Below are positions 34,221 through 44,016 of a stretch of 64,000 nt of DNA, piece by piece. The stretch is from Stagnihabitans tardus. Its GTDB lineage: Bacteria > Pseudomonadota > Alphaproteobacteria > Rhodobacterales > Rhodobacteraceae. Position numbers and translations under genes: made by a program. Below the pieces are notes generated by a model. It was given only the letters and a program-made list of their open reading frames with translations, was not told the origin of the DNA and did no database searches. How positions within the stretch are numbered: the stretch's first letter is position 1; the number at the start of each line of letters is the position of its first letter. The stretch is from contig NZ_JAABNR010000015.1 in NCBI RefSeq assembly GCF_009925085.1, forward strand, positions 1 through 64,000, given 5' to 3'.

Positions 34221-34273
34221 CTTTCATACTTGCACAAATACTCCACCGGGGGTCCGGGGGGGCGAGCCCCCCC
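34221..34273 (-). repeat. Composite repeat copy downstream of folE2
   Basis: Minus-strand copy: stem of seven G and seven C plus a closing C/G pair (34256-34273), linker GGACCCCC, tail GAGTATTTG...GTATGAAAG. It lies between convergent glmM and folE2 and points the same way as folE2. Confidence 0.8.
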
Positions 34274-34324
34274 GGCGCGGGGGGATCGGGGGGCGGCGCA
34301 GCCCCCCGAATATGGCCCCCGAAT

Positions 34325-35407
<1,083 letters not shown>

Positions 35408-35441
35408 GGCGGCTTCCCCTGGGTCAGGTCGCAAGGTTCGG

Positions 35442-35470
35442 TATATAGGGCATTGGGCGTCGTTGCCCAA
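35442..35470 (-). promoter_or_regulatory. Predicted sigma-70 promoter of folE2
   Basis: On the minus strand TTGGGC (35470-35465), a 17-base spacer and TATATA (35447-35442), 35 bases before the start codon. This is the most consensus-like -10 in the window. Confidence 0.6.
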
Positions 35471-35536
35471 GACTTACCGAAGTGTTACGGCGGAAAGGCG
35501 ACATCGGATCACTGGCCTTTGGGCGAAAGTCGGGGT

Positions 35537-35578
35537 CCGGTAGAAAAAGCAGGGCCAGGGCCCTGCTTTTTCTACCGG
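35537..35578. terminator. Strong bidirectional terminator between metZ and folE2
   Basis: Perfect 20-bp arms CCGGTAGAAAAAGCAGGGCC and its complement, with A-tract and T-tract built in. On the minus strand it ends the metZ transcript about 95 bases after its stop and insulates folE2. Confidence 0.85.
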
Positions 35579-35614
35579 AGGAGGCGGGGGGCTGCCGCCC
35601 CCCGAGCCCCCTGC

Positions 35615-35671
35615 CCAAAGGGGAGCACGCTCCCCTTTGGAAACCCCGTGGATATTTGCGGACCAATGAAA
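35615..35671 (+). repeat. Composite repeat abutting the metZ stop, reversed orientation
   Basis: Perfect 12-bp stem CCAAAGGGGAGC/GCTCCCCTTTGG, linker AAACCCCGTG, tail GATATTTG...CAATGAAA. It points toward the metZ 3' end, unlike most copies, which point away from the gene end. Confidence 0.75.
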
Positions 35672-36850
35672 TCAGGCCTTTGCGAGGCCCTGTTTCAGAT
35701 CGGCGATCAGGTCGCCCGCATCCTCCAGCCCGACCGAGAAGCGGATCAGGCCGGGGGTGATGCCCAGCTTGTCCTTTTGCTCCTGGGGCAGGCGTTGGTG
35801 GGTCGTGGTGGCGGGATGGGTCGCGATCGACTTGGCATCGCCGAGGTTGTTGGAAATCTTGGCGATCTCCAGCGCGTTCATGAAGCGGAAGGCCGCCTCC
35901 TTGCCGCCTGCGACCTCGAAGGTCACCAAGGTGCCGCCCGTGCCCATCTGCGCCATGGCGAGCTGATGCTGGGGATGGGAGGCGAGGCCCGGGTAGATGA
36001 CCTTGGTCACTTTCGGCTCGGCCTCGAGCGCGGTGGCCACCTTTAGCGCGGCATCGGCCATGGCCCGACAGCGCAGGTCGAGCGTCACCATGCCCTGCAG
36101 ATGCAGCCAGGCGTTGAAGGGCGAAATCGCGGCGCCGGTGTGCTTGAGATAGGGCTCGGCCACCTTGCGCACGAACTCCTTCGTGCCGCAGATGACCCCG
36201 CCCAAGGCCTTGCCCTGGCCGTCGATATGCTTGGTCGAGGAATAGATCACCACATCGGCGCCCTGCGACACTGCCTTGGAGAAGATCGGCGTGGCAAAGA
36301 CATTGTCGACGATGACCAGCGCGCCCCGGGCATGGGCAATCGCGGAGACCGACTTGATATCGACCAGCTCCAGCGTCGGGTTGGACATCGATTCGAAGAA
36401 GACCGCCTTGGTCCCGGGCGTCACCGCCGCGCGCCATTGGTCGAGGTCGGCGCCATCGACAAAGGTCACCTTGACGCCATAACGGGTCAGGACCTCTTCC
36501 AGGATGTAAAGGCAGGAGCCGAAGAGCGCCCGGGCCGAGACCACGTGATCCCCCGCCCGCAGCATGCTCACCAGGGCGCCATTCACCGCTGCCATGCCGG
36601 AGGCCGTGGCGAAGGCATCCTCGGTGCCCTCCAGCGCCGCGATGCGCTCTTCGAACATGCGGGTCGTGGGATTGCCGTAACGGGCATAGATGAACTCGTC
36701 ATCGCCTGCCTTGATGAAGCGTTGTTCGGCCGCCTCGGCGTCCGGGTAGGCAAAGCCTTGGGTCAGATACAGGGCCTCGGCCATCTCGCCATATTGGCTG
36801 CGCCGCGTGCCTTCATGCACCAGTTTCGTGCGGATGTTCCAGTCGCTCAT
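35672..36850 (-). CDS. metZ: O-succinylhomoserine sulfhydrylase
   Basis: A 392-residue PLP enzyme of the Cys/Met metabolism family that makes homocysteine from O-succinylhomoserine and sulfide. The PLP lysine is in YSSTKHIDGQG. Also visible are YARYGNPTTRMFEERIAALEG near residue 60, ATASGMAAV, and VDNVFATP with the cofactor Asp. The C-terminal SVGLEDAGDLIADL is the family ending. Start at MSDWNIRT with GGAGG seven bases upstream. A SAM-II riboswitch in its leader ties expression to methionine sufficiency. Cystathionine synthase activity is a less likely alternative. Confidence 0.92.
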   Translation of the reverse strand: MSDWNIRTKLVHEGTRRSQYGEMAEALYLTQGFAYPDAEAAEQRFIKAGDDEFIYARYGNPTTRMFEERIAALEGTEDAFATASGMAAVNGALVSMLRAGDHVVSARALFGSCLYILEEVLTRYGVKVTFVDGADLDQWRAAVTPGTKAVFFESMSNPTLELVDIKSVSAIAHARGALVIVDNVFATPIFSKAVSQGADVVIYSSTKHIDGQGKALGGVICGTKEFVRKVAEPYLKHTGAAISPFNAWLHLQGMVTLDLRCRAMADAALKVATALEAEPKVTKVIYPGLASHPQHQLAMAQMGTGGTLVTFEVAGGKEAAFRFMNALEIAKISNNLGDAKSIATHPATTTHQRLPQEQKDKLGITPGLIRFSVGLEDAGDLIADLKQGLAKA

Positions 36851-36910
36851 CCGGTCCTCCATAGGGGCTTTGCAGCCCGGGTTGCCCGGATAGAGGGGCC
36901 ATATGCCCCA

Positions 36911-36961
36911 CCTTTTAGCGGTATGTTTAACGTGGCCCGCAATCCGGTTCAAAGCGCCACG
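36911..36961 (-). ncRNA. SAM-II riboswitch in the metZ leader
   Basis: On the minus strand: P1 arms CGTGGC (36961-36956) and GCCACG (36936-36931); loop containing GCTTTGAACCGG and ATTGCGG; then TTAAACATACCGCTAAAAGG, whose end pairs back into the loop as a pseudoknot. This matches the conserved SAM-II (metA) motif known upstream of metA/metX/metZ in alphaproteobacteria. Bound S-adenosylmethionine should sequester the downstream region and reduce translation. Between the aptamer and the start (60 bases) are three short hairpins. Confidence 0.88.
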
Positions 36962-36967
36962 GGGATT

Positions 36968-36996
36968 GGCCTAGCAGGCGCCCCGGGAACCGTCAA
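36968..36996 (-). promoter_or_regulatory. Predicted promoter of the riboswitch-metZ transcript
   Basis: TTGACG (36996-36991), 17-base spacer, TAGGCC (36973-36968) on the minus strand. The -10 is weak, but the position, a few bases upstream of the aptamer, is what a SAM-II leader needs. Confidence 0.45.
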
Positions 36997-37009
36997 GCGC
37001 CCCCTGCCC

Positions 37010-37066
37010 CTTTCACCTTGGCCCAAATACCTCCACGGGAGGTCCGGAGGGTGTGAAACCCTCCGG
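37010..37066 (-). repeat. Composite repeat upstream of metZ
   Basis: Minus-strand copy just after the preceding gene's stop: stem CCGGAGGGT/ACCCTCCGG with a TTTCA loop, linker ACCTCCCGTGG, tail GAGGTATTTG...GGTGAAAG. Confidence 0.8.
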
Positions 37067-37076
37067 GCGTTCCGCC

Positions 37077-37706
37077 TCAGAACCGGCCGTAACCCTTGAT
37101 CCAGGCCATCTCGACCGTCCGCGACAGGGCCTGGGCCACCCGGTTCACGCCCATGGGCAGAAGCCCGAAATAGATCAGCCAGACCGCCAGGGACTGCTGG
37201 ATCATCGCCTCGTTCAAGAGAACCAACCCCAGGTAGAAGACCGCCATGACCCGCGCCATCAGCGCATCCGATTGCAGGGGCCGCGTGCCGGGCACGAAAT
37301 GGCGCGTCATCGCATGGCCACCCGCGATCACGTCCAGAAGGTAAAGCCCCGCCATCATGAGGAAATAGCCCGAGAGGAAGCGCTGGCACCAGATCGGCTC
37401 GCCCTCCACCACCAGGCCCGCAAAGACCAGGGGGCCGAAGAGGAGCGCAAAGATCAGGCTCCAGCGCCCCGAGACCGAGAGGCTGAGGTTGCGCACCGTC
37501 ACATCGGCCCGCATCGCCAGACGGATGGCCACGGCCAGGACGAAGGCCACCATGAAGGCCTCTTGCTCGGAGGAAAGGAGCGAGGTCAAGACAGGCCAGG
37601 CCACCGCCATGACCAGAAGCGGCAGCATCGCGGTCCAGGGACTGCGGTCCTCCTTGCGGAACACGGCCTTGAAGCCGGCCCAGGTCTGGTTGATCTCGTC
37701 CCACAT
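37077..37706 (-). CDS. Hypothetical integral membrane protein
   Basis: A 209-residue protein with about five hydrophobic segments (MLPLLVMAVAWPVLTSLL, AFMVAFVLAVAIRLAM, LIFALLFGPLVFAGLVV, FLMMAGLYLLDVI, VMAVFYLGLVLLNE). No family signature is recognised. The ATG at 37706 is preferred over a TTG 13 codons upstream, since homology-like content begins at MWDEINQTW. It ends a run of minus-strand genes (trxC, ftsY, DMT transporter, yciB), from which it is separated by 66 bases, and is followed by a composite repeat. Confidence 0.6.
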   Translation of the reverse strand: MWDEINQTWAGFKAVFRKEDRSPWTAMLPLLVMAVAWPVLTSLLSSEQEAFMVAFVLAVAIRLAMRADVTVRNLSLSVSGRWSLIFALLFGPLVFAGLVVEGEPIWCQRFLSGYFLMMAGLYLLDVIAGGHAMTRHFVPGTRPLQSDALMARVMAVFYLGLVLLNEAMIQQSLAVWLIYFGLLPMGVNRVAQALSRTVEMAWIKGYGRF

Positions 37707-37772
37707 ATCCCACGCCCCCGCGTTGTCACAGGCGCAGCTTGGCAAAGGATTGCGGCAGGAACGCGGCGGGAT

Positions 37773-38351
37773 TCAGTCCTTGTCTTGCCCGTATTTCTGC
37801 AAGAGCTTGGCTTGGGACAAGAGGAAGCCGAACATCGCCACGGTCAGGCCCACGACCTTGAAGGTCAGCCAGGTCCCGTCCGAGAAGTTCCGCCAGACGA
37901 TCTCGTTCAGCACGGCCATGGCGAGGAAGAAGACGCAGATCCGGCGGGTCAGGATCAGCCAGCCCTCCTCGGCCATGGGCAGATGCTCGCCCATCACCAG
38001 CTTCAACCAGCTTTGCCCGCGCAAGAGGCCGATGCCCAGCAGCCCTGCGAAGAAGATGTAGATGATCGTGGGCTTCATCTTGATGAAATGCCCGTCGTTG
38101 AACCAGACCGTCAGCCCGCCCATGAAGAGCACGACGGCCAGGGTCAGCAGCTGCATGGCCGAGAGCTTGCCGGTGAGCTTCCACAGGGCCAGGGTCGCCG
38201 CGGTTTGCAGGACGACGAAGATCCCCGTCGTCAGGATGAAACCCGTGTAGGTCACGCCGCCCCAGGTCATCGTCTGATCCTTCAAGAGCACATAGGCGGC
38301 CAGGAAGACCACCAGGGGCCCATATTCCAGCACGGCTTTCATCTTGGTCAT
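37773..38351 (-). CDS. yciB: Inner membrane-spanning protein YciB (septation protein A family)
   Basis: A 192-residue membrane protein with about five helices. The family pattern is YGPLVVFLAAYVL at the start, KMKPTIIYIFFAGLLGIGLLRG in the middle, LNEIVWRNFSDGTWLTFKV and a C-terminal LLQKYG. YciB proteins take part in cell envelope integrity and division in proteobacteria. The ATG overlaps the stop of the DMT transporter gene (ATGA), so the two are co-translated, downstream of ftsY. Confidence 0.9.
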   Translation of the reverse strand: MTKMKAVLEYGPLVVFLAAYVLLKDQTMTWGGVTYTGFILTTGIFVVLQTAATLALWKLTGKLSAMQLLTLAVVLFMGGLTVWFNDGHFIKMKPTIIYIFFAGLLGIGLLRGQSWLKLVMGEHLPMAEEGWLILTRRICVFFLAMAVLNEIVWRNFSDGTWLTFKVVGLTVAMFGFLLSQAKLLQKYGQDKD

Positions 38352-39244
38352 CTGCCCAACTCCATCACCACAGCGCCCAGCGCAATCAATCCCATGAGAC
38401 CCGCACGCCCCGGCCCCACCTTCTCACCCAGAACCGCCCGGCCTATCAAGGCCGCAAACACCGTCGAGGTCTCGCGCAGCGCCGCCGCAAGGCCCACATG
38501 ATCGAGCCGCGTGGCGATCATCACCGAGCCGAAGGAGGCGAAGGCCACCAGCGCGCCGAAGATGCCCCTGGCCGCAAGACCGCGCAGCCGGTCGCGCGGC
38601 ACGCCCCGCCAGCGCCGCCAGGTCACGGCCGGGATGAAGACCGAATCCACCACGAAGAACCAGGCGAGAAAGGTGAAGGGGTTCTCGACCGCCCGGATCC
38701 CCCAGGCATCATAGGTCGTATAGGCCGCGACGAAGCCCCCGGTCACCAGGGCCAGGACCAGGGCGGGGGCAAGGCTCATGGGCCGCTCCATCCGCGCCAG
38801 GGCCACGACGGCCAGGCCGAAGATCCCTGCCACCAGAAGACCAAGGCCAAGCCATTGACCCGGCGCGAAATGCTCGCCAAAGACCGCGCCCGCGAAGATC
38901 ACCGTGAACACCGGCCCCGTGCCGCGCACGATGGGATAGACCACCGTATAGGGCGCGCGGTCATAGGTCATGGCCTGGGCGATTTTATACCCCGCATGGA
39001 TGGCAAAGGCGCCCAGGAAGATCGGCGCCTGCGAGAGCGTCGGCCAGGGCACCAGGAACAGGGCCACCGGCAGCGCCATCAGCCCGTAGCTCGCATCGAT
39101 GGCGGCCCGCGCCAGCCAGGGGTCATCGCGGCCCTTTTGCAGCGCTCCGAACAGGGCATGCAGAAAGGCCGCCGCGATGGCCAGGCCTATGGCCAGCCTG
39201 TGCCCCTCGGGCGTGCCCGCAAGCCCCGTGATCGTGGCGCCCAC
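38348..39244 (-). CDS. DMT-superfamily (EamA) transporter
   Basis: A 298-residue inner-membrane carrier with about ten helices in two EamA repeats; the first shows PIVRGTGPVFTVIFAGAVFGE and the second LRETSTVFAALIGRAVLGEKVG, the same end-of-repeat motif twice. The function is probably export of a small metabolite; no substrate can be inferred. The start is GTG at 39244, directly next to the ftsY stop. It lies between ftsY and yciB in one apparent operon. Confidence 0.85.
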   Translation of the reverse strand: MGATITGLAGTPEGHRLAIGLAIAAAFLHALFGALQKGRDDPWLARAAIDASYGLMALPVALFLVPWPTLSQAPIFLGAFAIHAGYKIAQAMTYDRAPYTVVYPIVRGTGPVFTVIFAGAVFGEHFAPGQWLGLGLLVAGIFGLAVVALARMERPMSLAPALVLALVTGGFVAAYTTYDAWGIRAVENPFTFLAWFFVVDSVFIPAVTWRRWRGVPRDRLRGLAARGIFGALVAFASFGSVMIATRLDHVGLAAALRETSTVFAALIGRAVLGEKVGPGRAGLMGLIALGAVVMELGR

Positions 39245-40228
39245 TTACTCCAGGCCCACCAGGGCCTTGGCGAAGTCTTCCGGGTCAAAGGGGGCAAGGT
39301 CGTCGATCTGCTCGCCCACGCCAATCGCATGGATGGGCAGACCGAACTTGTCGGCCAGGGCCACCAGGACGCCGCCCCGCGCCGTGCCGTCGAGCTTGGT
39401 CATCACCAGCCCCGAGACATCGGCAATCTTGCGGAAGATCTCGACCTGGGTCAGGGCGTTCTGCCCCGTCGTCGCATCCAGGACCAGAAGCGTGTTATGC
39501 GGCGCCGAAGGGTCGACCTTGCGCAAGACGCGGACGATCTTTGCCAGCTCCTCCATCAGGTCGGCGCGGTTTTGCAGGCGCCCGGCCGTGTCGATCATCA
39601 GAAGGTCGGCGCCCTCGGCCTGGGCGCGGGTCAGGGCGTCGAAAGCCAGCGAGGCGGGGTCGGAGCCCTCTGCCGCCGTCAGCACCGGAACGCCCGCCCG
39701 CTTGCCCCAGACCTGCAATTGCTCGACCGCCGCCGCGCGGAACGTGTCTCCGGCGGCGATCACGACGTTCTTTCCGGCGGCCTTGAACTGCGAGGCCAGC
39801 TTGCCGATCGTCGTCGTCTTGCCCGAGCCATTGACGCCCACGACCAGAACCACCTGCGGCTTTTGCGGGTAAAGCGGCAAGGGGCGGGCGACGGGTTCCA
39901 TGATGCGGGCGACCTCGGCAGCTAGGGCGCCCTTGATCTCGGAGGTCGTCACGCGCCGCCCCATGCGACCCTCCGCGATATTGGCCGTGACCTTGAGCGA
40001 GGTCTCGACCCCCATGTCGGACTGGATCAAGAGTTCCTCCAGGCTTTCCAGCATGGCATCGTCGACGACGCGGGTGTTCTCGTCACGCCCCAGGAGGCGC
40101 CCGATCAGGCCGGGCTTCTCGGCCTGGGGTTTCTCGGGCTGCGGTTCGGCCACCAAGGCATCCAGCCCCGCCTCGAGCTTGGCCGAAGAGCGGAAGAGGC
40201 GGTCGCGCAGCTTGGAGAAAAAGGCCAT
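39245..40228 (-). CDS. ftsY: Signal recognition particle receptor FtsY
   Basis: A 327-residue SRP GTPase that docks ribosome-SRP complexes at the inner membrane. The N domain covers roughly residues 45-115. The G domain has GVNGSGKTTTIGKLA (P-loop), DTFRAAAVEQL, DTAGRLQNRADLMEEL (G3) and TKLDGTARGG (G4 and the SRP closing motif). The acidic A domain is short. The start is set by GAGG upstream. Downstream it abuts a GTG-started transporter gene. Confidence 0.97.
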   Translation of the reverse strand: MAFFSKLRDRLFRSSAKLEAGLDALVAEPQPEKPQAEKPGLIGRLLGRDENTRVVDDAMLESLEELLIQSDMGVETSLKVTANIAEGRMGRRVTTSEIKGALAAEVARIMEPVARPLPLYPQKPQVVLVVGVNGSGKTTTIGKLASQFKAAGKNVVIAAGDTFRAAAVEQLQVWGKRAGVPVLTAAEGSDPASLAFDALTRAQAEGADLLMIDTAGRLQNRADLMEELAKIVRVLRKVDPSAPHNTLLVLDATTGQNALTQVEIFRKIADVSGLVMTKLDGTARGGVLVALADKFGLPIHAIGVGEQIDDLAPFDPEDFAKALVGLE

Positions 40229-40280
40229 GTCACCCTCGGCGGTTTTCTCTCACCTAAGACGGGCGCGGGCGCGATGCAAG

Positions 40281-40694
40281 TCAGGCCTTGCTGGCGAAGG
40301 CCGCGATCTCGGCGGCCGGGCGGGCCCCTGCAAGCCGCGCGACCTCGCGCCCCCGGTGCCAGAGGATCAAGAGGGGGATGCCCCGGATCCCCAACCGCTG
40401 CGAGATGGCCGGATGGTCCTGCGTGTCGATCTTGGCAAAGCGCGTGGCCGGGGTGGCCTGGGCGGCCTTGGAGAACTCGGGCGCCATCATCCGGCAGGGC
40501 CCGCACCAGGGCGCCCAATAGTCGATGACCACGGGCATCTCGTCGCGGATGAGCTTGTCATGGGTGGCAGGGTCGATCTCGGCCACCTTGCCCGTGACCA
40601 GACCCGCCCCGCAGACCCCGCATTTCGGCCCCTGGGCCAGCTTTTCCTCGGGCACCCGGTTGGCCTGCCCGCAGTCCGTGCATGTCAGTCGCAT
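40281..40694 (-). CDS. trxC: Thioredoxin 2 with zinc ribbon
   Basis: A 137-residue cytoplasmic thioredoxin. The N-terminal zinc ribbon has two CxxC pairs (CTDC and CGVC), followed by the thioredoxin fold with active site WCGPC near residue 63 and the cis-proline in RGIPLLIL. TrxC-type proteins are usually induced by oxidative stress. It is divergent from the GH3 glycosidase gene across a 134-base AT-richer region (TTGATATATATCACG) in which no clear OxyR-type site was identified. Confidence 0.94.
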   Translation of the reverse strand: MRLTCTDCGQANRVPEEKLAQGPKCGVCGAGLVTGKVAEIDPATHDKLIRDEMPVVIDYWAPWCGPCRMMAPEFSKAAQATPATRFAKIDTQDHPAISQRLGIRGIPLLILWHRGREVARLAGARPAAEIAAFASKA

Positions 40695-40828
40695 CCTGGC
40701 CTCCGCTTATATTCCGCGCTTGATATATATCACGGAACCCGGCGCACAAGGGCTCCGTAATCGTTACAGGAAACCTTTTGCATCCCGCGGGGGGGCCGTT
40801 TAGGGTGCCGCCCCAGAGGAGACCCCAG

Positions 40829-43186
40829 ATGCACCCCTATCAGAACCCCAACGCCCCCATCGAGACCCGAGTCGAGGACCTTCTGGCCCGGATGACCCCG
40901 GAAGAGAAATTCGCCCAGATGCATGCCATGTGGCTGATCCTGGACGAGGAGGGCAACCACAAGGTGCGCGGCGATGCCTTCATCAAGGGGACCGAGGCCG
41001 AGACCCTGCGGCAAAGGCTGCTCCTGGGGCTTGGCCAGATCACGCGGCCCTTGGGCACGGCGGCGGTCGAGCCGCGCAAGGGGGTGCGCGCGCTGAACCG
41101 GCTGCAAAAGCTGATGATGGAGGAGACGCGGCTGGGCATCCCGGTGCTCTCCCACGAGGAATGCCTGTCGGGGCTGATGGCGCGGGATGCGACGCTGTTT
41201 CCCTCGTCGCTGGGCTATGGCGCGACCTGGAATCCGGGGCTGATCCAAAGGGTGGGCGCGGCCATCGGCGACGAGATGGCTTCGGTCGGCGGTCACCAGG
41301 GCCTGGCCCCGGTGCTGGATGTGGCGCGGGATGCGCGCTGGGGCCGGACCGAAGAGACCTTCGGCGAAGACCCCTACCTCGTGGGCGAGATGGCCTTGGC
41401 CTATGTGCGGGGGCTGCAGGGCCCCGACCGCAGGCGGCTGGCGACCTTGAAGCATTACGTCGGCCACAGCTATTCTGAAGGCGCGCGCAACCATGCCCCG
41501 GTTCACCTCGGCTGGCGCGAGCTGAACGACGACTTCATGCTGCCCTTCGAGATGGCGGTGAAGCTGGGCCAGGCCTCCTCGGTGATGCCCGCCTATCATG
41601 ACATCGACAACGAGCCGGTCCATGGCTCCCGGCATCTCTTGACCGATGTGCTGCGCGGCGAATGGGGGTTCGAGGGCATCGTGGTGGCCGATTACATCGG
41701 GGTCACGCTTCTGCATGCCCATCACGGCGTGACCCCGGATGCGGCGGCATCGGCGGCCCTGTCCTTCCGCGCGGGGCTGGACGTGGAATTGCCCGCCGAC
41801 GAATGCGCGACCATGCTGGCCCAGGCCCTGGACCGTGGCCTTATCACCATGGAGGAGGTGGACGAGACTGTCCGTCGGTCCCTGCGCGAGAAGTTCCGCA
41901 TTGGTCTCTTCGAGAAGCCTTACGCCGATGACGGCGCCGTGGCGCTGCGGACGCCTCAGGCGCTGGAGCTGGCGCGAGAGGTGGCCGAGCAATCGGTGAC
42001 CATCCTCGACAACCGGGGCGCCCTGCCGATTGCGCCTGCCACCAAGCTGGCCGTGATCGGGCCTTGCGCCGATGACCCGCTGGCTTTGCTGGGCGATTAT
42101 TCCTTCCCCGTCCACCTGATCAACATGGACGCCAAGGAGGATGCCTCCTCCGTCGTCACCCTCCTGCAAGGCTTCCGCGCCCTCTGCCCCGATGTCACCT
42201 ATGCCAAGGGCTGCCATATCCTGGAGACGCGCAGCGCAGGCGCCCCGGTCTTCCCCGGCGACGTGGCCGATCCGACCAAACTTCACCAGGTCTCGCCGCT
42301 TTCGACCAAGCTGGACCTGATCCCCGAAGCCGTCGAGGCCGCGCGCAAGGCCGAACTGGCGATTGTCTGCGTCGGCGACCTCTCCGGCATCTTCCAGACC
42401 GGCACGGTGGGCGAGGGGTCAGATGCCGAGACCCTGGACCTCCCCGGCGTCCAGCAAGAGCTCCTGCAAGCCGTGGTCGAAACCGGCACGCCCACGGTGG
42501 TCATCGTGACCTCGGGCCGCCCCTACAACCTCGGCGGCCTCGAATCCCGCCTGGCCGCCCAGGTCTATGCCTTCTTCCCCGGCGAGCAGGGCGGCCATGC
42601 CGTGGCCCGCGTCCTGACCGGCGCGGCAGAGCCCTCGGGCCGCCTGACGCTGTCGGTGCCGCGTTCGGCTGGCGCCTCGCCCTATTTCTACAACCACAAG
42701 TTCAAGGCCTCGGGCACCCCGGTCGCCCGGCATTTCGGGTCGGATTACCCCTTCGGCCATGGGCTCTCCTACACGACCTTCGCCTGGGAAGGGCTGGAGG
42801 TCTCTCCCCAGGTCACCCTGGATGGCACGGTGACCGCCAGCCTGACGGTGCGCAACACCGGCGCCCGCAAGGGGGTCGAGGTGGTGCAGCTTTACATCCG
42901 CGACCGGGTGGCAAGCCTGGTGCGCCCGGTCAAGGAGCTGAAAGCCTTCGCAAGGCTGGACCTGGCCCCGGGCGAGGCAAAGCGGGTGACGCTGGAAGTC
43001 CCGGTCGACATGCTGAACTTCACCGGCTACCAGGGCCATCGCATCGTGGAGCCCGGCTGGTTCGACGTGATGCTCGGCGCCTCTTCCGCCGATATCAAGC
43101 TGAAGGGCGAGGTCGAGGTGACGGGCCCCTCCCCCCGCGCGCTGCCGAAAGACTGGCGCATGCAGTCCCGCGCGACCGTGGTCTGA
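40829..43186 (+). CDS. Glycoside hydrolase family 3 (beta-glucosidase/beta-xylosidase type)
   Basis: A 785-residue three-domain GH3 enzyme. The barrel (residues ~10-350) contains LAPVLDVARDARWGRTEETFGEDPYL and KHYVGHS, with the nucleophile Asp in GFEGIVVADYIGV. The alpha/beta sandwich holds GDLSGIFQTGTVGEGSD near the acid/base region. The fibronectin III-like domain at the end includes YPFGHGLSYT. There is no signal peptide, so it should act in the cytoplasm on imported oligosaccharides; the ABC locus at 12.8-18.3 kb is a conceivable source, without direct evidence. The start follows AGAGGAG. Confidence 0.92.
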   Translation: MHPYQNPNAPIETRVEDLLARMTPEEKFAQMHAMWLILDEEGNHKVRGDAFIKGTEAETLRQRLLLGLGQITRPLGTAAVEPRKGVRALNRLQKLMMEETRLGIPVLSHEECLSGLMARDATLFPSSLGYGATWNPGLIQRVGAAIGDEMASVGGHQGLAPVLDVARDARWGRTEETFGEDPYLVGEMALAYVRGLQGPDRRRLATLKHYVGHSYSEGARNHAPVHLGWRELNDDFMLPFEMAVKLGQASSVMPAYHDIDNEPVHGSRHLLTDVLRGEWGFEGIVVADYIGVTLLHAHHGVTPDAAASAALSFRAGLDVELPADECATMLAQALDRGLITMEEVDETVRRSLREKFRIGLFEKPYADDGAVALRTPQALELAREVAEQSVTILDNRGALPIAPATKLAVIGPCADDPLALLGDYSFPVHLINMDAKEDASSVVTLLQGFRALCPDVTYAKGCHILETRSAGAPVFPGDVADPTKLHQVSPLSTKLDLIPEAVEAARKAELAIVCVGDLSGIFQTGTVGEGSDAETLDLPGVQQELLQAVVETGTPTVVIVTSGRPYNLGGLESRLAAQVYAFFPGEQGGHAVARVLTGAAEPSGRLTLSVPRSAGASPYFYNHKFKASGTPVARHFGSDYPFGHGLSYTTFAWEGLEVSPQVTLDGTVTASLTVRNTGARKGVEVVQLYIRDRVASLVRPVKELKAFARLDLAPGEAKRVTLEVPVDMLNFTGYQGHRIVEPGWFDVMLGASSADIKLKGEVEVTGPSPRALPKDWRMQSRATVV

Positions 43187-43200
43187 ACCCCGCGGCAGCA

Positions 43201-43235
43201 GCCTTTGGCGGGGGCTCGATGCCCCGGCCAAAGGC
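43201..43235. terminator. Hairpin between convergent GH3 and alaX genes
   Basis: GCCTTTGGC (43201-43209) pairs with GCCAAAGGC (43227-43235), extended inward by GGGG/CCCC pairs. It lies 15 bases after the glycosidase stop. Confidence 0.65.
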
Positions 43236-43299
43236 CCCCCCGCCGCCGCGCGGCCCGAGGATTTCGCAAGACATCCGAGGGCGCCCGCCGAAAAAGCCC

Positions 43300-44016
43300 T
43301 CAGGCCAGTTCCAGCGTCACCCGGCGGTTCTGGCGGCCCTTCTTCTCGACCTTGGTCAAGGCCACCCGCCCGATCTCCGAGGTCCGCGCCACATGGGTCC
43401 CGCCGCAGGGCTGCAGGTCGACCTGGGTCTCCCCCGCCCCGATCCGCACCAGCCGCACCCGCCCCTGGCCCACCGGAGGCCGCACCGACATGGTCTTCAC
43501 CAGCCCCGGATTGGCCGCAAGCTCCTCATCGGTGATCCAGGTCTCGGTCACCGCCAGGTCCTGGTCGATCAGCCGGTTCAGCCGGTCCTCGATCGCGGCC
43601 AGGTCCTCGGGCGGCTCGGGCATGTCGAAATCGAGCCGCCCGCGCTCGGCGCCGATCTGGCCCCCGGTCACCGGCAGAGGGATCACCACCGACAGAAGAT
43701 GCAGCGCGGTATGGACGCGCATGTGACGGAAGCGGCGGTCCCAGTCCAGCACCTGGCGGACCTCCGTGCCAATCGGCGGCAAGGGCGGCGTGATGTCGCC
43801 CGGCACCAGCGCCACCCCGCCCTCGTGCTTGACCGCCGTGGCAATGGCCATGCGGCTTCGCCCCCATTCCAGCCAGCCGCTGTCCCCCGGCTGCCCCCCG
43901 CCCGTCGGGTAAAAGACCGAGGCCCGAAGCACGATGCCGCCCTCGGGCGTATGCGCCACCACGGCCGAGACGGCTTCGGTCAGATAGGCATCGTCACGGA
44001 ACAGAAGCTCGGTCAT
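43300..44016 (-). CDS. Alanyl-tRNA editing protein, AlaX family
   Basis: A 238-residue trans-editing protein that hydrolyses mischarged Ser- or Gly-tRNA(Ala). The zinc-binding motifs HTALH and CGGTH, at typical spacing, match the AlaRS editing domain. The N-terminal glycine-rich barrel (FYPTGGGQPGDSG) is intact, so this is the AlaX type with the substrate loop. Its ATG overlaps the stop of the large MscS gene upstream (ATGA), an unexpected pairing of tRNA proofreading with a membrane channel. Confidence 0.9.
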   Translation of the reverse strand: MTELLFRDDAYLTEAVSAVVAHTPEGGIVLRASVFYPTGGGQPGDSGWLEWGRSRMAIATAVKHEGGVALVPGDITPPLPPIGTEVRQVLDWDRRFRHMRVHTALHLLSVVIPLPVTGGQIGAERGRLDFDMPEPPEDLAAIEDRLNRLIDQDLAVTETWITDEELAANPGLVKTMSVRPPVGQGRVRLVRIGAGETQVDLQPCGGTHVARTSEIGRVALTKVEKKGRQNRRVTLELA

